Source: Clostridiales bacterium (lineage in GTDB: Bacteria; Bacillota; Sulfobacillia; UBA995; UBA9673). Taken from it: a DNA stretch of 14,852 bases. The stretch covers positions 1-14,852 of the forward strand of contig DPMO01000015.1 in NCBI GenBank assembly GCA_003541445.1. The letters are read 5' to 3'. Shown piece after piece: positions 1 through 7,255 of this stretch. The translations under genes and the position numbers were made by a program. How positions within the stretch are numbered: position 1 is the stretch's first letter; every line of letters starts with the position of its first letter. Under the pieces are notes generated by a model. It was given only the letters and a program-made list of their open reading frames with translations. It made no database searches and was not told the DNA's origin.

Positions 1-636
1 CACGGTGACGGTCTCCCCGGCGACCTCCACCGCCGGGCGCTCCTCGAGTTCGCGAAGGACGCTCTGGAGGCCCCGGACGAGGTCGGCCAAGGTCACACCT
101 GGACCCTCGGCGTCACCGTCGGGGCCCGCCGCCTCGGCCGGCCTGTCGCCGTCCCCCGGGACGACGAACAGAGCACCGGCCCCGGCCCGGCCGACCTCTG
201 GGCCAGGCGGTGGGAGAGGCCCGCTCGGTCCGCCGAAGCGGCTGTGGCGGCGTCCGGCCTCCTCGGCCCTGGCCCGCAGGGAGTCGGCGGCCTCCTTGTA
301 GCGCTTGTACTCCAGGAGACGGACGACCAGTTCCTCCCTGGGGTCGGCGAGGTCTTCCTCGGTCAGGAAGCGGCCGGGCGCCGGGCGCGGCAGGAGCATG
401 CGGGACTTGATGTCCATGAGGGTCGCCGCCATGAGCAGGAACTCGGAGGCCAGGTCGAGGTCAAGGACGACAAGGCCCTCGATGTACTCGAGATACTGGG
501 CGGTGATGCGCGCGATGGGTATGTCGTAGATGTCCATCTCCTCCCGCTTGATCAGGTGGAGCAGGAGGTCCAGAGGGCCCTCGAAGACGTCCAGCCTCAC
601 CCTGTACCCGCCCCGGCGCCCGTCCCGTGCGGCCAT
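1..636 (-). CDS. scpA: Segregation and condensation protein A, 3' end cut by window
   Basis: ScpA is the kleisin subunit that bridges the SMC dimer and, with ScpB, forms the bacterial condensin that compacts and segregates the nucleoid. The first 212 codons are visible and the frame runs open off position 1, so about 40-60 C-terminal residues are missing. The N-terminus carries the family hallmark VFEGPLDLLLHLI at about residues 18-30, followed by EEMDIYDIPIARI and, near residue 68, LMAATLMDIKSRMLLP. From about residue 118 to 175 there is a Gly/Pro/Ala-rich linker, longer than usual. The start used is ATG at 636; an in-frame GTG at 651 overlaps the TGA of the M50 protease gene (GTGA) and is an equally good coupled start. 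scpB would be expected just beyond the window, as in other Firmicutes. Identification is firm; the start is uncertain. Confidence 0.93.
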   Translation of the reverse strand, partial: MAARDGRRGGYRVRLDVFEGPLDLLLHLIKREEMDIYDIPIARITAQYLEYIEGLVVLDLDLASEFLLMAATLMDIKSRMLLPRPAPGRFLTEEDLADPREELVVRLLEYKRYKEAADSLRARAEEAGRRHSRFGGPSGPLPPPGPEVGRAGAGALFVVPGDGDRPAEAAGPDGDAEGPGVTLADLVRGLQSVLRELEERPAVEVAGETVTV

Positions 637-647
637 GTCCCCCAGCG

Positions 648-1298
648 TCACAGCCCGAAGAGGCCGGCCAGAGAGTCGGTCACAAGGAGGATGACCGAGC
701 CCAGGGCCCGGGCGAGCCCGCCGATGATGGGCCCCGCCACCCCGGTGAACAGGAGAAGCATCAGGATGAGGGGCCCGTAGGGCTCGATGCGGCTGTAGGC
801 GTAGGCCTGACGCCCGGGAAGCAGGGCCATCAGAATCTTCGAGCCGTCCAGGGGCGGGACGGGGATGAGGTTGAAGACCGCGAAGAAGAGGTTCAGCAGG
901 AAGACGTAAAAGACCATCTGGTACAGGTAGGGGATGCGGCCGACAAGGGGCCATGTCTCGACATGGAAGGACAGCAAGAGCGCGGCCGCAGCGGAGACGA
1001 CGATGTTGCTGAGCGGACCGGCCAAGGAGGTTATGAGCACCCCCCGCCGCGGGTCGGCGAAGTTCCGCGGGTTTATGGGCACCGGCTTGGCCCATCCGAA
1101 CCGGAAGAGGATGAGCATGAGTGTGCCCACAGGGTCGAGGTGAGCCCAAGGTTCGAGGGTCAGCCGCCCGCTCAGGCGTGGGGTCGGGTCGCCCAACCTG
1201 TCCGCCGCTCTGGCGTGGGCGTACTCGTGCACGCTCAGGGCGAGGATGATGGCCGGCAGCGAAAGGAGCATCGTGACGATATCGAAGCGGGAGAACAT
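648..1298 (-). CDS. M50 site-2-type membrane zinc metalloprotease (YwhC-like)
   Basis: Polytopic membrane protein of 216 residues in the short site-2 protease group that lacks a PDZ domain. The zinc motif HEYAH is at residues 24-28, inside the first hydrophobic segment. The second active-site motif, NLIPVPPLDG at residues 143-152, supplies the aspartate ligand. Further hydrophobic segments lie near residues 88-110, 127-150 and 175-215. Such enzymes cut substrates within the membrane, but no substrate can be deduced here. The ATG at 1298 has only a weak upstream purine run. The TGA overlaps a possible GTG start of scpA, so the two are probably co-transcribed; neighbouring of this family with scpA-scpB is common in Firmicutes. 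No frame damage is seen. Confidence 0.93.
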   Translation of the reverse strand: MFSRFDIVTMLLSLPAIILALSVHEYAHARAADRLGDPTPRLSGRLTLEPWAHLDPVGTLMLILFRFGWAKPVPINPRNFADPRRGVLITSLAGPLSNIVVSAAAALLLSFHVETWPLVGRIPYLYQMVFYVFLLNLFFAVFNLIPVPPLDGSKILMALLPGRQAYAYSRIEPYGPLILMLLLFTGVAGPIIGGLARALGSVILLVTDSLAGLFGL

Positions 1299-1487
1299 CG
1301 CGCTATCTCGAGTCCCCTTCCGAGGGCGAAGCCTTGGCCTCGCCTCGACCGCGCCGGTGCCGCGACCCGGCGCCCCGTCTGCCTGCAGAGGGCTGTCGCA
1401 CGCGTCGCGGCCTCCGCGATATCCAGCCTATTCTTCCCGCGCGCGGTCAACCCTGCCGGCTCACACATCGTTCGCCGACAGGACGCT
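1299..1487. other. Intergenic gap between CPBP protease and M50 protease genes
   Basis: This 189-nt stretch has no convincing open frame. It contains one hairpin just after the CPBP protease stop (annotated separately) and must hold any separate promoter for the M50-scpA unit. A TTGACC hexamer lies on the minus strand at 1445-1450, but no acceptable -10 box sits 16-18 nt downstream, so I do not call a promoter. Confidence 0.6.
1452..1482 (-). terminator. Hairpin downstream of the CPBP protease gene, possible weak terminator
   Basis: On the minus strand CCTGTCGGC pairs with GCCGGCAGG, giving a 9-bp stem with one G-U pair and a 13-nt loop. It starts only 5 nt after the TAG stop at 1488-1490. 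No T-run follows (the next bases are GTTGACCG), so it is not a classical intrinsic terminator. It could protect the 3' end of the message or act with another factor. Confidence 0.35.
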
Positions 1488-2255
1488 CTAGGCGGAGAGT
1501 CCCAGGCGCAGGGCGAGGCTGAGAAGCACGGCCAGGGTGAAGTTGTTCGCCGCGTGGGCGGCCACGCACGGGGCGAGCCGGCCCGTCCGCCAGCGGAGCC
1601 ACGACAAGGCGAACATCCCCGGCAAGGTGGCCAGGACCTGGGCCGGGTCCAGGTGGACGACGGCCGTCAGGACCGCCGTCCCCGGGACGGCCACCCACGG
1701 TCCCCAGCGCCGGAGCGCGCCGTAGACGAGGCCGCGGCCCCACAGCTCCTCCCCCAGGGGGACCAGGGTGAACCCCGCCACCATCGTCACCGGGTGCGTG
1801 AGCAGGGCCTTGTGCACCTCTCCCACCGTGAGGCCCAGCCTCTCGATGAGGACGGCCACCGCGAAGGACGCCGGCAGGACGATGAGGAGGTAGAGGACGG
1901 GATAGACCCAGTCACCGGTCCGGAAATCCAGAGCCAGAGCGGCCGTCTCGCGCCATCGGAGACCGTTGGCCCGTGATATCAGACGGAGCCCGCCGAGGGC
2001 GAGCACGACCGGCAGGGCCAGGTTCCCCAGCGCGGCCGCCGTATGGGAGAACCCTCCCAGGACCCGCGAGACCACGAGGGCCACGACGTAGGCCGTCACC
2101 TGGCCGGCGAGCATCACCCCCGCCGCCGCCCACAGGTCGGGCCAGGCCAGTTCCCGCCATCGAGCGGGCCGCGGCGTGACGCGGGACACCCCGCAACCGG
2201 ACGCCTCACCGGTCTTCGGCCCGTCGCCGGCTCCCCCCGGCTCCACTCCGGTCAC
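1488..2255 (-). CDS. CPBP-family (CAAX/Abi-type) intramembrane metalloprotease
   Basis: Membrane protein of about 255 residues with 6-7 hydrophobic segments. The C-terminal half carries the CPBP (Abi, CAAX prenyl endopeptidase-like) motifs: EELWGR at about residues 169-174 (motif EExxxR), a histidine at 201 in VVHLDP, and HAANN at 234-238. In characterised relatives these residues form the glutamate/histidine active site in the membrane. The bacterial substrate cannot be predicted. The open frame runs far upstream into the activase gene, where the residues are Arg/Gly-rich shadow sequence, so a start after 2351 is needed. GTG at 2255 or GTG at 2246, the latter preceded by GAGAGGGG at a better distance, are the likely starts. 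The first 35 residues are low-complexity. Function is confident to family only. Confidence 0.85.
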   Translation of the reverse strand: MTGVEPGGAGDGPKTGEASGCGVSRVTPRPARWRELAWPDLWAAAGVMLAGQVTAYVVALVVSRVLGGFSHTAAALGNLALPVVLALGGLRLISRANGLRWRETAALALDFRTGDWVYPVLYLLIVLPASFAVAVLIERLGLTVGEVHKALLTHPVTMVAGFTLVPLGEELWGRGLVYGALRRWGPWVAVPGTAVLTAVVHLDPAQVLATLPGMFALSWLRWRTGRLAPCVAAHAANNFTLAVLLSLALRLGLSA

Positions 2256-2290
2256 CCCTCTCCAGGTCTCCCCGGCCTTTCTGCCCTGAG

Positions 2291-2322
2291 GCGGCCCGGT
2301 CCTGCGGGGCGGGCCGCTTTTT
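2291..2322 (+). terminator. Hairpin plus T5 tract reading on the plus strand
   Basis: GCGGCCCG at 2291-2298 pairs perfectly with CGGGCCGC at 2310-2317 across an 11-nt loop, and TTTTT follows at 2318-2322. Read on the plus strand this looks like an intrinsic terminator, yet no plus-strand gene is present. On the minus strand the same 8-bp hairpin lies between the activase and CPBP protease genes but is preceded by A5 rather than followed by T, so it would not be a normal terminator for the genes it separates. Confidence 0.5.
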
Positions 2323-2350
2323 CCAAGCCGCCCGAGGCAGGCCGCACTTT

Positions 2351-3382
2351 CTAGGCCGGCGGCACGGCCGTGTCCCTCTCCCACCGCTGGCAGCGCCCGC
2401 CCCACCTGGCGACGAGGGCGCCGTCGAGGAACACCTCTACGATCTCGCATTCGTTGGGACACCCGTCGCAGTCGAAGGCCGAGGTCCGGTACTCGAGGTC
2501 CCTCAGGTCGAAGCCCCGGAACCGGGTCTGGACCGCCTCGCCGCGGCCGGGCCTCCGCCCGGACAGACCGCGGCCCTCGCGCCACTCCTGGGCCAGGATG
2601 GCCGCCCCGTAGGCGCCCATCAGCGCATGGTGCTCCGGCACGATGACCTCATGACCGAGGGCCTCCTCGAAGGCCCGCACCATCCCGGCGTTGGCGGCCA
2701 CTCCGCCCTGGAAGACGAAAGGCGGCTCCAGGTCCTTGCCCTTGGCCAGGTTGTTCAGGTAGTTCCGGACCAGCGCGCGGCAGAGCCCGGCCACGATGTC
2801 CTCGATGCTGTGGCCCACCTGCTGCTTGTGGACCATGTCGCTCTCGGCGAAGACCGTGCACCGTCCGGCGATCCGGACCGGCCGGGTCGAGCCCAGCGCC
2901 AACCGGCCGAACTCCCGGATGTCGAGCCCCAGGCGGGCCGCCTGTCGGTCGAGGAAGGACCCGGTGCCAGCGGCACAGACGGTGTTCATGGCGAAGTCCA
3001 CCACGACCCCGTCGCGCAGGACGATGACCTTGGAGTCCTGCCCCCCTATCTCCAGGACCGTCCGGACCCCGGGGACGAGGCGGAGCGCGGCCACGGCGTG
3101 CGCGGTGATCTCGTTCTTCACGACATCACCCCCGACCAGTGCGGCGGCCAGGTTGCGGCCGCTGCCCGTGGTCCCCACGCCGACCACCACCGGTGTCCCG
3201 CGGCTGGAGAGGGCCTCGCCCACCGCGGCGAGCCCCCGCATTATCTGCCGGGCCGGCTGGCCCAGGGTCTCCAGGCAGACCGCCCCCGCGATCTCGCCGT
3301 CAGCCAGCATGCCGACGACCTTGGTGGTGACCGAGCCGACGTCGATGCCCAGGTAGACGTCTTGCCCTGCCAAGAGCACCAT
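2351..3382 (-). CDS. BadF/HgdC-type acyl-CoA dehydratase activase (ATPase with [4Fe-4S])
   Basis: This 343-residue ASKHA-fold ATPase belongs to the BadF/BadG/BcrA/BcrD family. Known relatives such as HgdC are homodimers with one bridging [4Fe-4S] cluster and use ATP to push an electron into a dehydratase or benzoyl-CoA reductase partner. Seen here: a phosphate loop DVGSVTTK at residues 14-21, a second ATP motif EIGGQDSK at 111-118, cluster motif NTVCAAGTGSFLD with Cys136, and GRCTVFAESDM with Cys175. The 39-residue spacing equals that of the two HgdC cluster cysteines. GGVAANAGM at 226-234 is the adenosine-side motif. An extra tail (about 290-343) has Cys305, 308, 312 and 331. ATG at 3382 sits directly on a GGAG, so TTG at 3373, 9 nt from it, may be the real start. 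It lies 51 nt after its likely partner genes. Physiological substrate unknown. Confidence 0.9.
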   Translation of the reverse strand: MVLLAGQDVYLGIDVGSVTTKVVGMLADGEIAGAVCLETLGQPARQIMRGLAAVGEALSSRGTPVVVGVGTTGSGRNLAAALVGGDVVKNEITAHAVAALRLVPGVRTVLEIGGQDSKVIVLRDGVVVDFAMNTVCAAGTGSFLDRQAARLGLDIREFGRLALGSTRPVRIAGRCTVFAESDMVHKQQVGHSIEDIVAGLCRALVRNYLNNLAKGKDLEPPFVFQGGVAANAGMVRAFEEALGHEVIVPEHHALMGAYGAAILAQEWREGRGLSGRRPGRGEAVQTRFRGFDLRDLEYRTSAFDCDGCPNECEIVEVFLDGALVARWGGRCQRWERDTAVPPA

Positions 3383-3433
3383 CTCCGTCCCGTCAGCTCG
3401 AGGTGTGTCCCCTTCCCCGTGAGGCGACTCGGG

Positions 3434-4588
3434 TCAGGTCGCGGACCGGGCCTTCCCCTGCGCCGCCGGCGGACGCGCTCCGGCCTCCCGGGCCGCCCGC
3501 CGCCGCGCCAGGAGGTCGACGAAGGCCTCGATCCGCGTCACCAGCCCGGCTTCTGCCGTGTGCTCGTCAAGAAAGAGGCTCATCACCGGAAGCCCGAGGT
3601 CGCGGCTCACCTCGGGCAAGAGACTCGAAGCCACGATCTCCGGCATGCAGGTGAAGGGAGCCACGTGGATGACCCCGTCGTAGCCCTCGCGCGAGAGGAG
3701 GACGCTCTCTCCGACGCTCACCAGGCCCTCGCCCCCGACGAAGTGGCCCAGGTACGGCGCTGCCGCACGGCGGACCAGCGACGTCCGGCACCTCCGCCCG
3801 AGCCGGAACGGGTTCGGCAGGAGATGGGTCCGGACCCAGTCGGAAAGGTAGACGGCCCGCCTGACCTCGACTCCGAGCCCGCCGAGCCTTCGCTCGAGCT
3901 CCTGGTTGGCGAAGGGCTCCTCGACCATGTAGATCTCGCCCACGAGGCCGACCCGGAGGACGGCCGCACCGTCGCCCGCGGCCTCCGGGCTGACACATCC
4001 CTCGATGGCCCGTACCCCTTCAGCCGCCGCCCGGCGCACGGTCCCGACGTCCGCGGCCGCGGCCACCGCCCCCACGGCCCGCCGGTGCACGTCCTCCGCC
4101 GGCCCGGGCCCCCTCTCCAGGGGCCTCACCCTGGCCAGGGCCTGGTCCAGCGCGTCCAGAGCCGACAGCTTCTCAAGGCCGAAGCGGACGGCCCGCCAGA
4201 CCCGGCCGAGGGGCTTGTTCCCGGTGAGGTAGCGGACCTTCGCGAGAAGGTCGGACAGCCGTCCCCTCGGCGGCTCGAGCACGATCATCTCGCACCGGTA
4301 CCCGAGGTCGCGCAGGATCTGCTCCTGCACCTGCGCGTAGTGCCCGAGGCGGCACGGGCCCACCCCGCCCACCATGACGACGGCCTCCGCACCGCGTTCG
4401 AGACCCCCGATGAAGTCCCCGATGTTGAGCTTCAGCGGGAAGCAGGCGAACTCCGGGGAGTGCCTCACCCCGAGGTCGAGGCTCTTACGGCTCGGGCGGG
4501 GGGGCACGACCACCTCGACCCCGAGGTCTTCGAGGATGGTCTTGACGACGACCCAAAGGTTGCCCATGTGGGCGAAGGTCACTATCAA
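3434..4588 (-). CDS. COG3581-type activase-related protein, predicted Fe-S subunit
   Basis: This 384-residue protein belongs to the uncharacterised group labelled acyl-CoA dehydratase activase-related, found with or fused to HgdC-type activases in Clostridia. It opens with VTFAHMGNLW, typical of this group. Three cysteines lie in conserved contexts: Cys49 (EFACFPLK), Cys79 (GPCRLGHY) and Cys314 (PFTCMPE), so a three-Cys Fe-S site is plausible, as in HgdA/HgdB-like subunits. The end carries DEHTAEAG at 341-348 followed by TRIEAFVDLLARR, which closely matches the upstream paralogue. Residues about 155-205 form a low-complexity Ala/Arg/Gly linker between two alpha/beta halves. The start is TTG at 4588, overlapping the preceding TGA as TTGA, with GGGAGGA 6-8 nt upstream; GTG two codons later is an alternative. 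The biochemical role is unknown; redox partnership with the activase is inferred. Confidence 0.82.
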   Translation of the reverse strand: MIVTFAHMGNLWVVVKTILEDLGVEVVVPPRPSRKSLDLGVRHSPEFACFPLKLNIGDFIGGLERGAEAVVMVGGVGPCRLGHYAQVQEQILRDLGYRCEMIVLEPPRGRLSDLLAKVRYLTGNKPLGRVWRAVRFGLEKLSALDALDQALARVRPLERGPGPAEDVHRRAVGAVAAAADVGTVRRAAAEGVRAIEGCVSPEAAGDGAAVLRVGLVGEIYMVEEPFANQELERRLGGLGVEVRRAVYLSDWVRTHLLPNPFRLGRRCRTSLVRRAAAPYLGHFVGGEGLVSVGESVLLSREGYDGVIHVAPFTCMPEIVASSLLPEVSRDLGLPVMSLFLDEHTAEAGLVTRIEAFVDLLARRRAAREAGARPPAAQGKARSAT

Positions 4589-5697
4589 CCGGCTTCCTCC
4601 CGACCGCGGCCCCCACGGCCGTCCCGGCGCCTTTCGATGAGGTCGACGAAGGCCTCCAACCTTGTCAGGAGCCCGGCCTCACCCGTGTGCTCGTCAACGG
4701 TCAAGACCATGTAGGGCATACGCGACTGCCGTCTGGTCTCGCGCTCGGCGATCTCCCCGACCATCGATTCCGGACCGCACCCGAAGGACTCGATGTGGAT
4801 GATCCCGTCCACCAGCCCCTCCCGCCTGAAGCGGCTCACAGCCGCCAGGACCCGCCGCCCCGAACTCCAGAAGATCTCCTTGGGCATCTTGACCGACTCG
4901 GCCCTGACCTCTTCCTCGCTGAGGCTCTCGCTGGTCACGATGTCGCAACCCAGCCGGCGCAGCTTCTCACAGAGACCCAGGTTGACCCCTGGGTCGAAAA
5001 GGTTGTAGGAGTGACCGACCAGACCGACACGCAGGCGGCCCGCCCTCCGGGCCGCAGGCTCAGGCGCCCGACGCCCCGGCGCCTGGAGCCCAGACACCGG
5101 TCGTCCCGCCGCCCGCGGCCGCATCACCCCGCCCCGGCCCTCCGCCCTCCGGGCCTCCTGGACCGCGCTCTCGAACCACAGCCCGGACCAGAGGGCCTTC
5201 CGGAACAAGGCCAGGGACTCGAGACCGCGGGCCACCGCCGCCCGGGCGAGGCGGGCCCCGCGTCCGAGGCGCCGGGCCAGACGGACCGCCGCCTCCTTGA
5301 GCCCCTTGCCCGGTCTTGTCTCATCGAAGTCGGCGATGATGGCGGGCGGCAGCCGGCTGATGTTGTGCCTCACCATGTCCGGAAGGCCGAGAAGCTTCGG
5401 ACAGGTGTAGGTCCCGCGCTCAAGGCTCACCAGGCGCGGAAGGAAGACCGCGTCGACCCTGTCCCTGAGAGAGACGACATGCCCGTAGAACGCCTTCACC
5501 GGCAGGCAGGCCTCGTCGACGGCCTCCCTCACCCCGGCCTCGAGCACCTCCCGGCTGGTCGGCCCGGAGTCGACCACCCGGAACCCCAACTCCTCGAAGA
5601 ACCCCCGCCAGAAGGGATAGAGCTCGTAATAGAGGAGGGCCCTCGGAAGGCCCACGGCAGAGCCCTCCCGGAGCCACGGGAAGGGACCGCGGGTCAA
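4585..5697 (-). CDS. COG3580/DUF2229 activase-related protein, predicted Fe-S subunit
   Basis: This 370-residue protein begins its domain with VGLPRALLYYELYPFW, the usual opening of DUF2229 (CoA enzyme activase, uncharacterised). Conserved cysteines are Cys64 (EACLPVK), Cys99 (TYTCPK) and Cys307 (SFGCGPE), followed by DEHTGEAG at 335-342 and TRLEAFVDLIERR. Those segments align with the downstream COG3581-type gene, showing two diverged copies of one fold. Residues about 183-222 are an Arg/Ala/Pro/Gly-rich linker without clear structure. The TTG at 5697 overlaps the spoVAF TGA (TTGA) and has GGGGAGG 7 nt upstream; GTG at 5655, right at the domain start and preceded by GGAGGG, is an alternative. 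By analogy with HgdA/HgdB I infer that this and the next gene form the electron-accepting heterodimer of the activase. The reaction is unknown. Confidence 0.82.
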   Translation of the reverse strand: MTRGPFPWLREGSAVGLPRALLYYELYPFWRGFFEELGFRVVDSGPTSREVLEAGVREAVDEACLPVKAFYGHVVSLRDRVDAVFLPRLVSLERGTYTCPKLLGLPDMVRHNISRLPPAIIADFDETRPGKGLKEAAVRLARRLGRGARLARAAVARGLESLALFRKALWSGLWFESAVQEARRAEGRGGVMRPRAAGRPVSGLQAPGRRAPEPAARRAGRLRVGLVGHSYNLFDPGVNLGLCEKLRRLGCDIVTSESLSEEEVRAESVKMPKEIFWSSGRRVLAAVSRFRREGLVDGIIHIESFGCGPESMVGEIAERETRRQSRMPYMVLTVDEHTGEAGLLTRLEAFVDLIERRRDGRGGRGREEAG

Positions 5698-7223
5698 CCC
5701 CTGTCCTCCCCGCCGGCCTCATCTTCCGTCCCGGTCGCCCCCGAGGTGTCCGTCTCCGGCTTCCTCGTCCTCAGCACCGACGGGCGCGCCTTCCTGAGCG
5801 GCACCGGCTGGCGGACCACCACCGCCCAGAGGGCCGGCCCGTTGAACGGGACGAGGGGCCAGAGGTAGGGCACGTCGAAGCACTTCATCGTCAGGAGGAG
5901 CACCGCCTGGACGGCCACCCCCACCCCGAGGCCGACGAGCCCGAACAGGGCCGCAAGGACCACGAAGACGAGGCGGCTCAGCCGGACCGCGAGGGCGAAC
6001 TCGAAGCTGGGGGTGGCGAAGGTCCCCAGGGCCGCCAGCGCGATGTAGAGGATGGTCTCGTTGGCGAAGAGGCCGACCTTCGCCGCGATGTCCCCGAGAA
6101 GGATGGCCCCGATGAACCCGAGGGCCGTGGCGAGAGCGCTCGGAGCGTGGATGAGGGCCAGCCTGATGAGGTCGATGCCCACCTCGGCCAGGATGAACTG
6201 GAGCCCGAGGGGGACGACCCCGGGCTCCTTGGGGCCGAGGAAGGCGAAGCCGGCGGGGAGGAGCGGCAGGTCGTGGACCAGGGCCAGCCACAGCGGGGGT
6301 CCCACCCAGGAGAGGAAGATGGCCGCGAACCTCACCAGCCGGATGTAGACCCCCGCCAACACGTCCTCCCTGAACTCCTCGGCGTGCTGGATGTGGTGGA
6401 AGAAGGTCGTCGGAAGCATGATGACGCTCGGCGAGGTGTCCACCGCGACGAGAACGTGCCCCTCGAAGAGGTGGACCGCGGCGACATCGGGTCTCTCGGT
6501 GAGGCGGATGAGCGGGAAGGGGTTCCACCACGCCTTGCGGCCGAGGAGGAACTCCTCTACCGTCTTCTCGGCCATGGGGATACCGGCCACCTCGATGTTC
6601 TTGAGGCGCTGTCTCACCGTGTCGACGAGCTCGCTGTTGGCGATATCCTTGATGTAGATCAGAGCGACGTCGGTCTTGGACCTCTTGCCCACAGGGATGA
6701 GCTCGACCCTGAGGTTGGCGTCCCGCACGCGGCGCCTGATGAGCGCCGTGTTGAAGACGACGGTCTCGACGAACCCGTCTCTCGAGCCCCGGAGGACGCG
6801 TTCGAGTTCGGGCTCCTCGGGCTCCCGCGCGGGATAGGCCCTCGCGTCGATGATGACGGCCTCGTCGGCGCCGTCGATGATGAGGGCGACCGGGCCCGAG
6901 AGGACGCTGTCGATGACCTCGGTGAAGGTCCGGGCCCGGTTGACCTCTATGTGGGCCAGGTGCCGGCGCAGGACCGCCTCCAGAGCCACGGGGGCGAGGT
7001 CGGCGCGCTCGACGCAGAGAAGGTGACGGAGCACATCCGTCATGACGTCGTCCTTCACGAGCCCGTCGACGAAGATGAGGGCCGCCGCCCGGCCTCCTAT
7101 CTCCAGGCGACGCTCCACGACATCGAAGCTCTCCCCGATTCCGAGGACTTCCCTCAGATGGAGGAGGTTCTCCTCGAGGTCCTTGGTGAGCCTTTCCTCG
7201 TGCGTCTTCGGTCCGGCCAACAT
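5694..7223 (-). CDS. spoVAF: Spore germination protein SpoVAF (GerA-A family)
   Basis: Inner-membrane spore protein of about 509 residues, homologous to the A subunit of GerA-type nutrient receptors. A soluble N-terminal region (about 1-290) contains ALIFVDGLVKDDV and ALIIDGADEAVIIDARAYP, typical of the family. The ligand-receptor-like membrane region (about 295-450) has four to five hydrophobic helices. A PYLWPLVPFNG motif near 452-462 precedes a charged, disordered tail. In Bacillus subtilis SpoVAF acts with FigP to amplify germinant response rather than as part of a full A-B-C receptor, and no B or C subunit is seen here. Start: ATG at 7223 with a strong GGAGGAGG 4 nt upstream is preferred over GTG at 7259, which overlaps the spoVAE stop. 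Its last bases overlap the DUF2229 gene, coupling spore and redox genes. Confidence 0.92.
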   Translation of the reverse strand: MLAGPKTHEERLTKDLEENLLHLREVLGIGESFDVVERRLEIGGRAAALIFVDGLVKDDVMTDVLRHLLCVERADLAPVALEAVLRRHLAHIEVNRARTFTEVIDSVLSGPVALIIDGADEAVIIDARAYPAREPEEPELERVLRGSRDGFVETVVFNTALIRRRVRDANLRVELIPVGKRSKTDVALIYIKDIANSELVDTVRQRLKNIEVAGIPMAEKTVEEFLLGRKAWWNPFPLIRLTERPDVAAVHLFEGHVLVAVDTSPSVIMLPTTFFHHIQHAEEFREDVLAGVYIRLVRFAAIFLSWVGPPLWLALVHDLPLLPAGFAFLGPKEPGVVPLGLQFILAEVGIDLIRLALIHAPSALATALGFIGAILLGDIAAKVGLFANETILYIALAALGTFATPSFEFALAVRLSRLVFVVLAALFGLVGLGVGVAVQAVLLLTMKCFDVPYLWPLVPFNGPALWAVVVRQPVPLRKARPSVLRTRKPETDTSGATGTEDEAGGEDRG

Positions 7224-7255
7224 GCGGCCTCCTCCCGCTCCGGCGGCGGCCTCCG

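Noticed and set aside
1419..1450. TTGACC hexamer as a sigma-A promoter for the M50-scpA unit
   Set aside because: The nearest -10-like hexamers are 14 (TAGGCT) or 20 (GGATAT) nt downstream, outside the usual spacing, and match poorly.
627..1976. Plus-strand open frame of 449 codons spanning the intergenic gap
   Set aside because: It runs opposite the M50 and CPBP protease genes; the product is low-complexity and has no domain, so it does not support a plus-strand gene for the terminator-like hairpin at 2291.
2256..2585. N-terminal extension of the CPBP protease frame
   Set aside because: It overlaps the activase gene and encodes only Arg/Gly/Pro-rich shadow sequence.
2627..4714. Long plus-strand open frame of 695 codons
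   Set aside because: It lies opposite the activase and COG3581-type genes, whose minus-strand proteins have clear motifs. Its product is Asp/His/Pro/Arg-rich without any known domain, as expected from the opposite strand of GC-rich codons.
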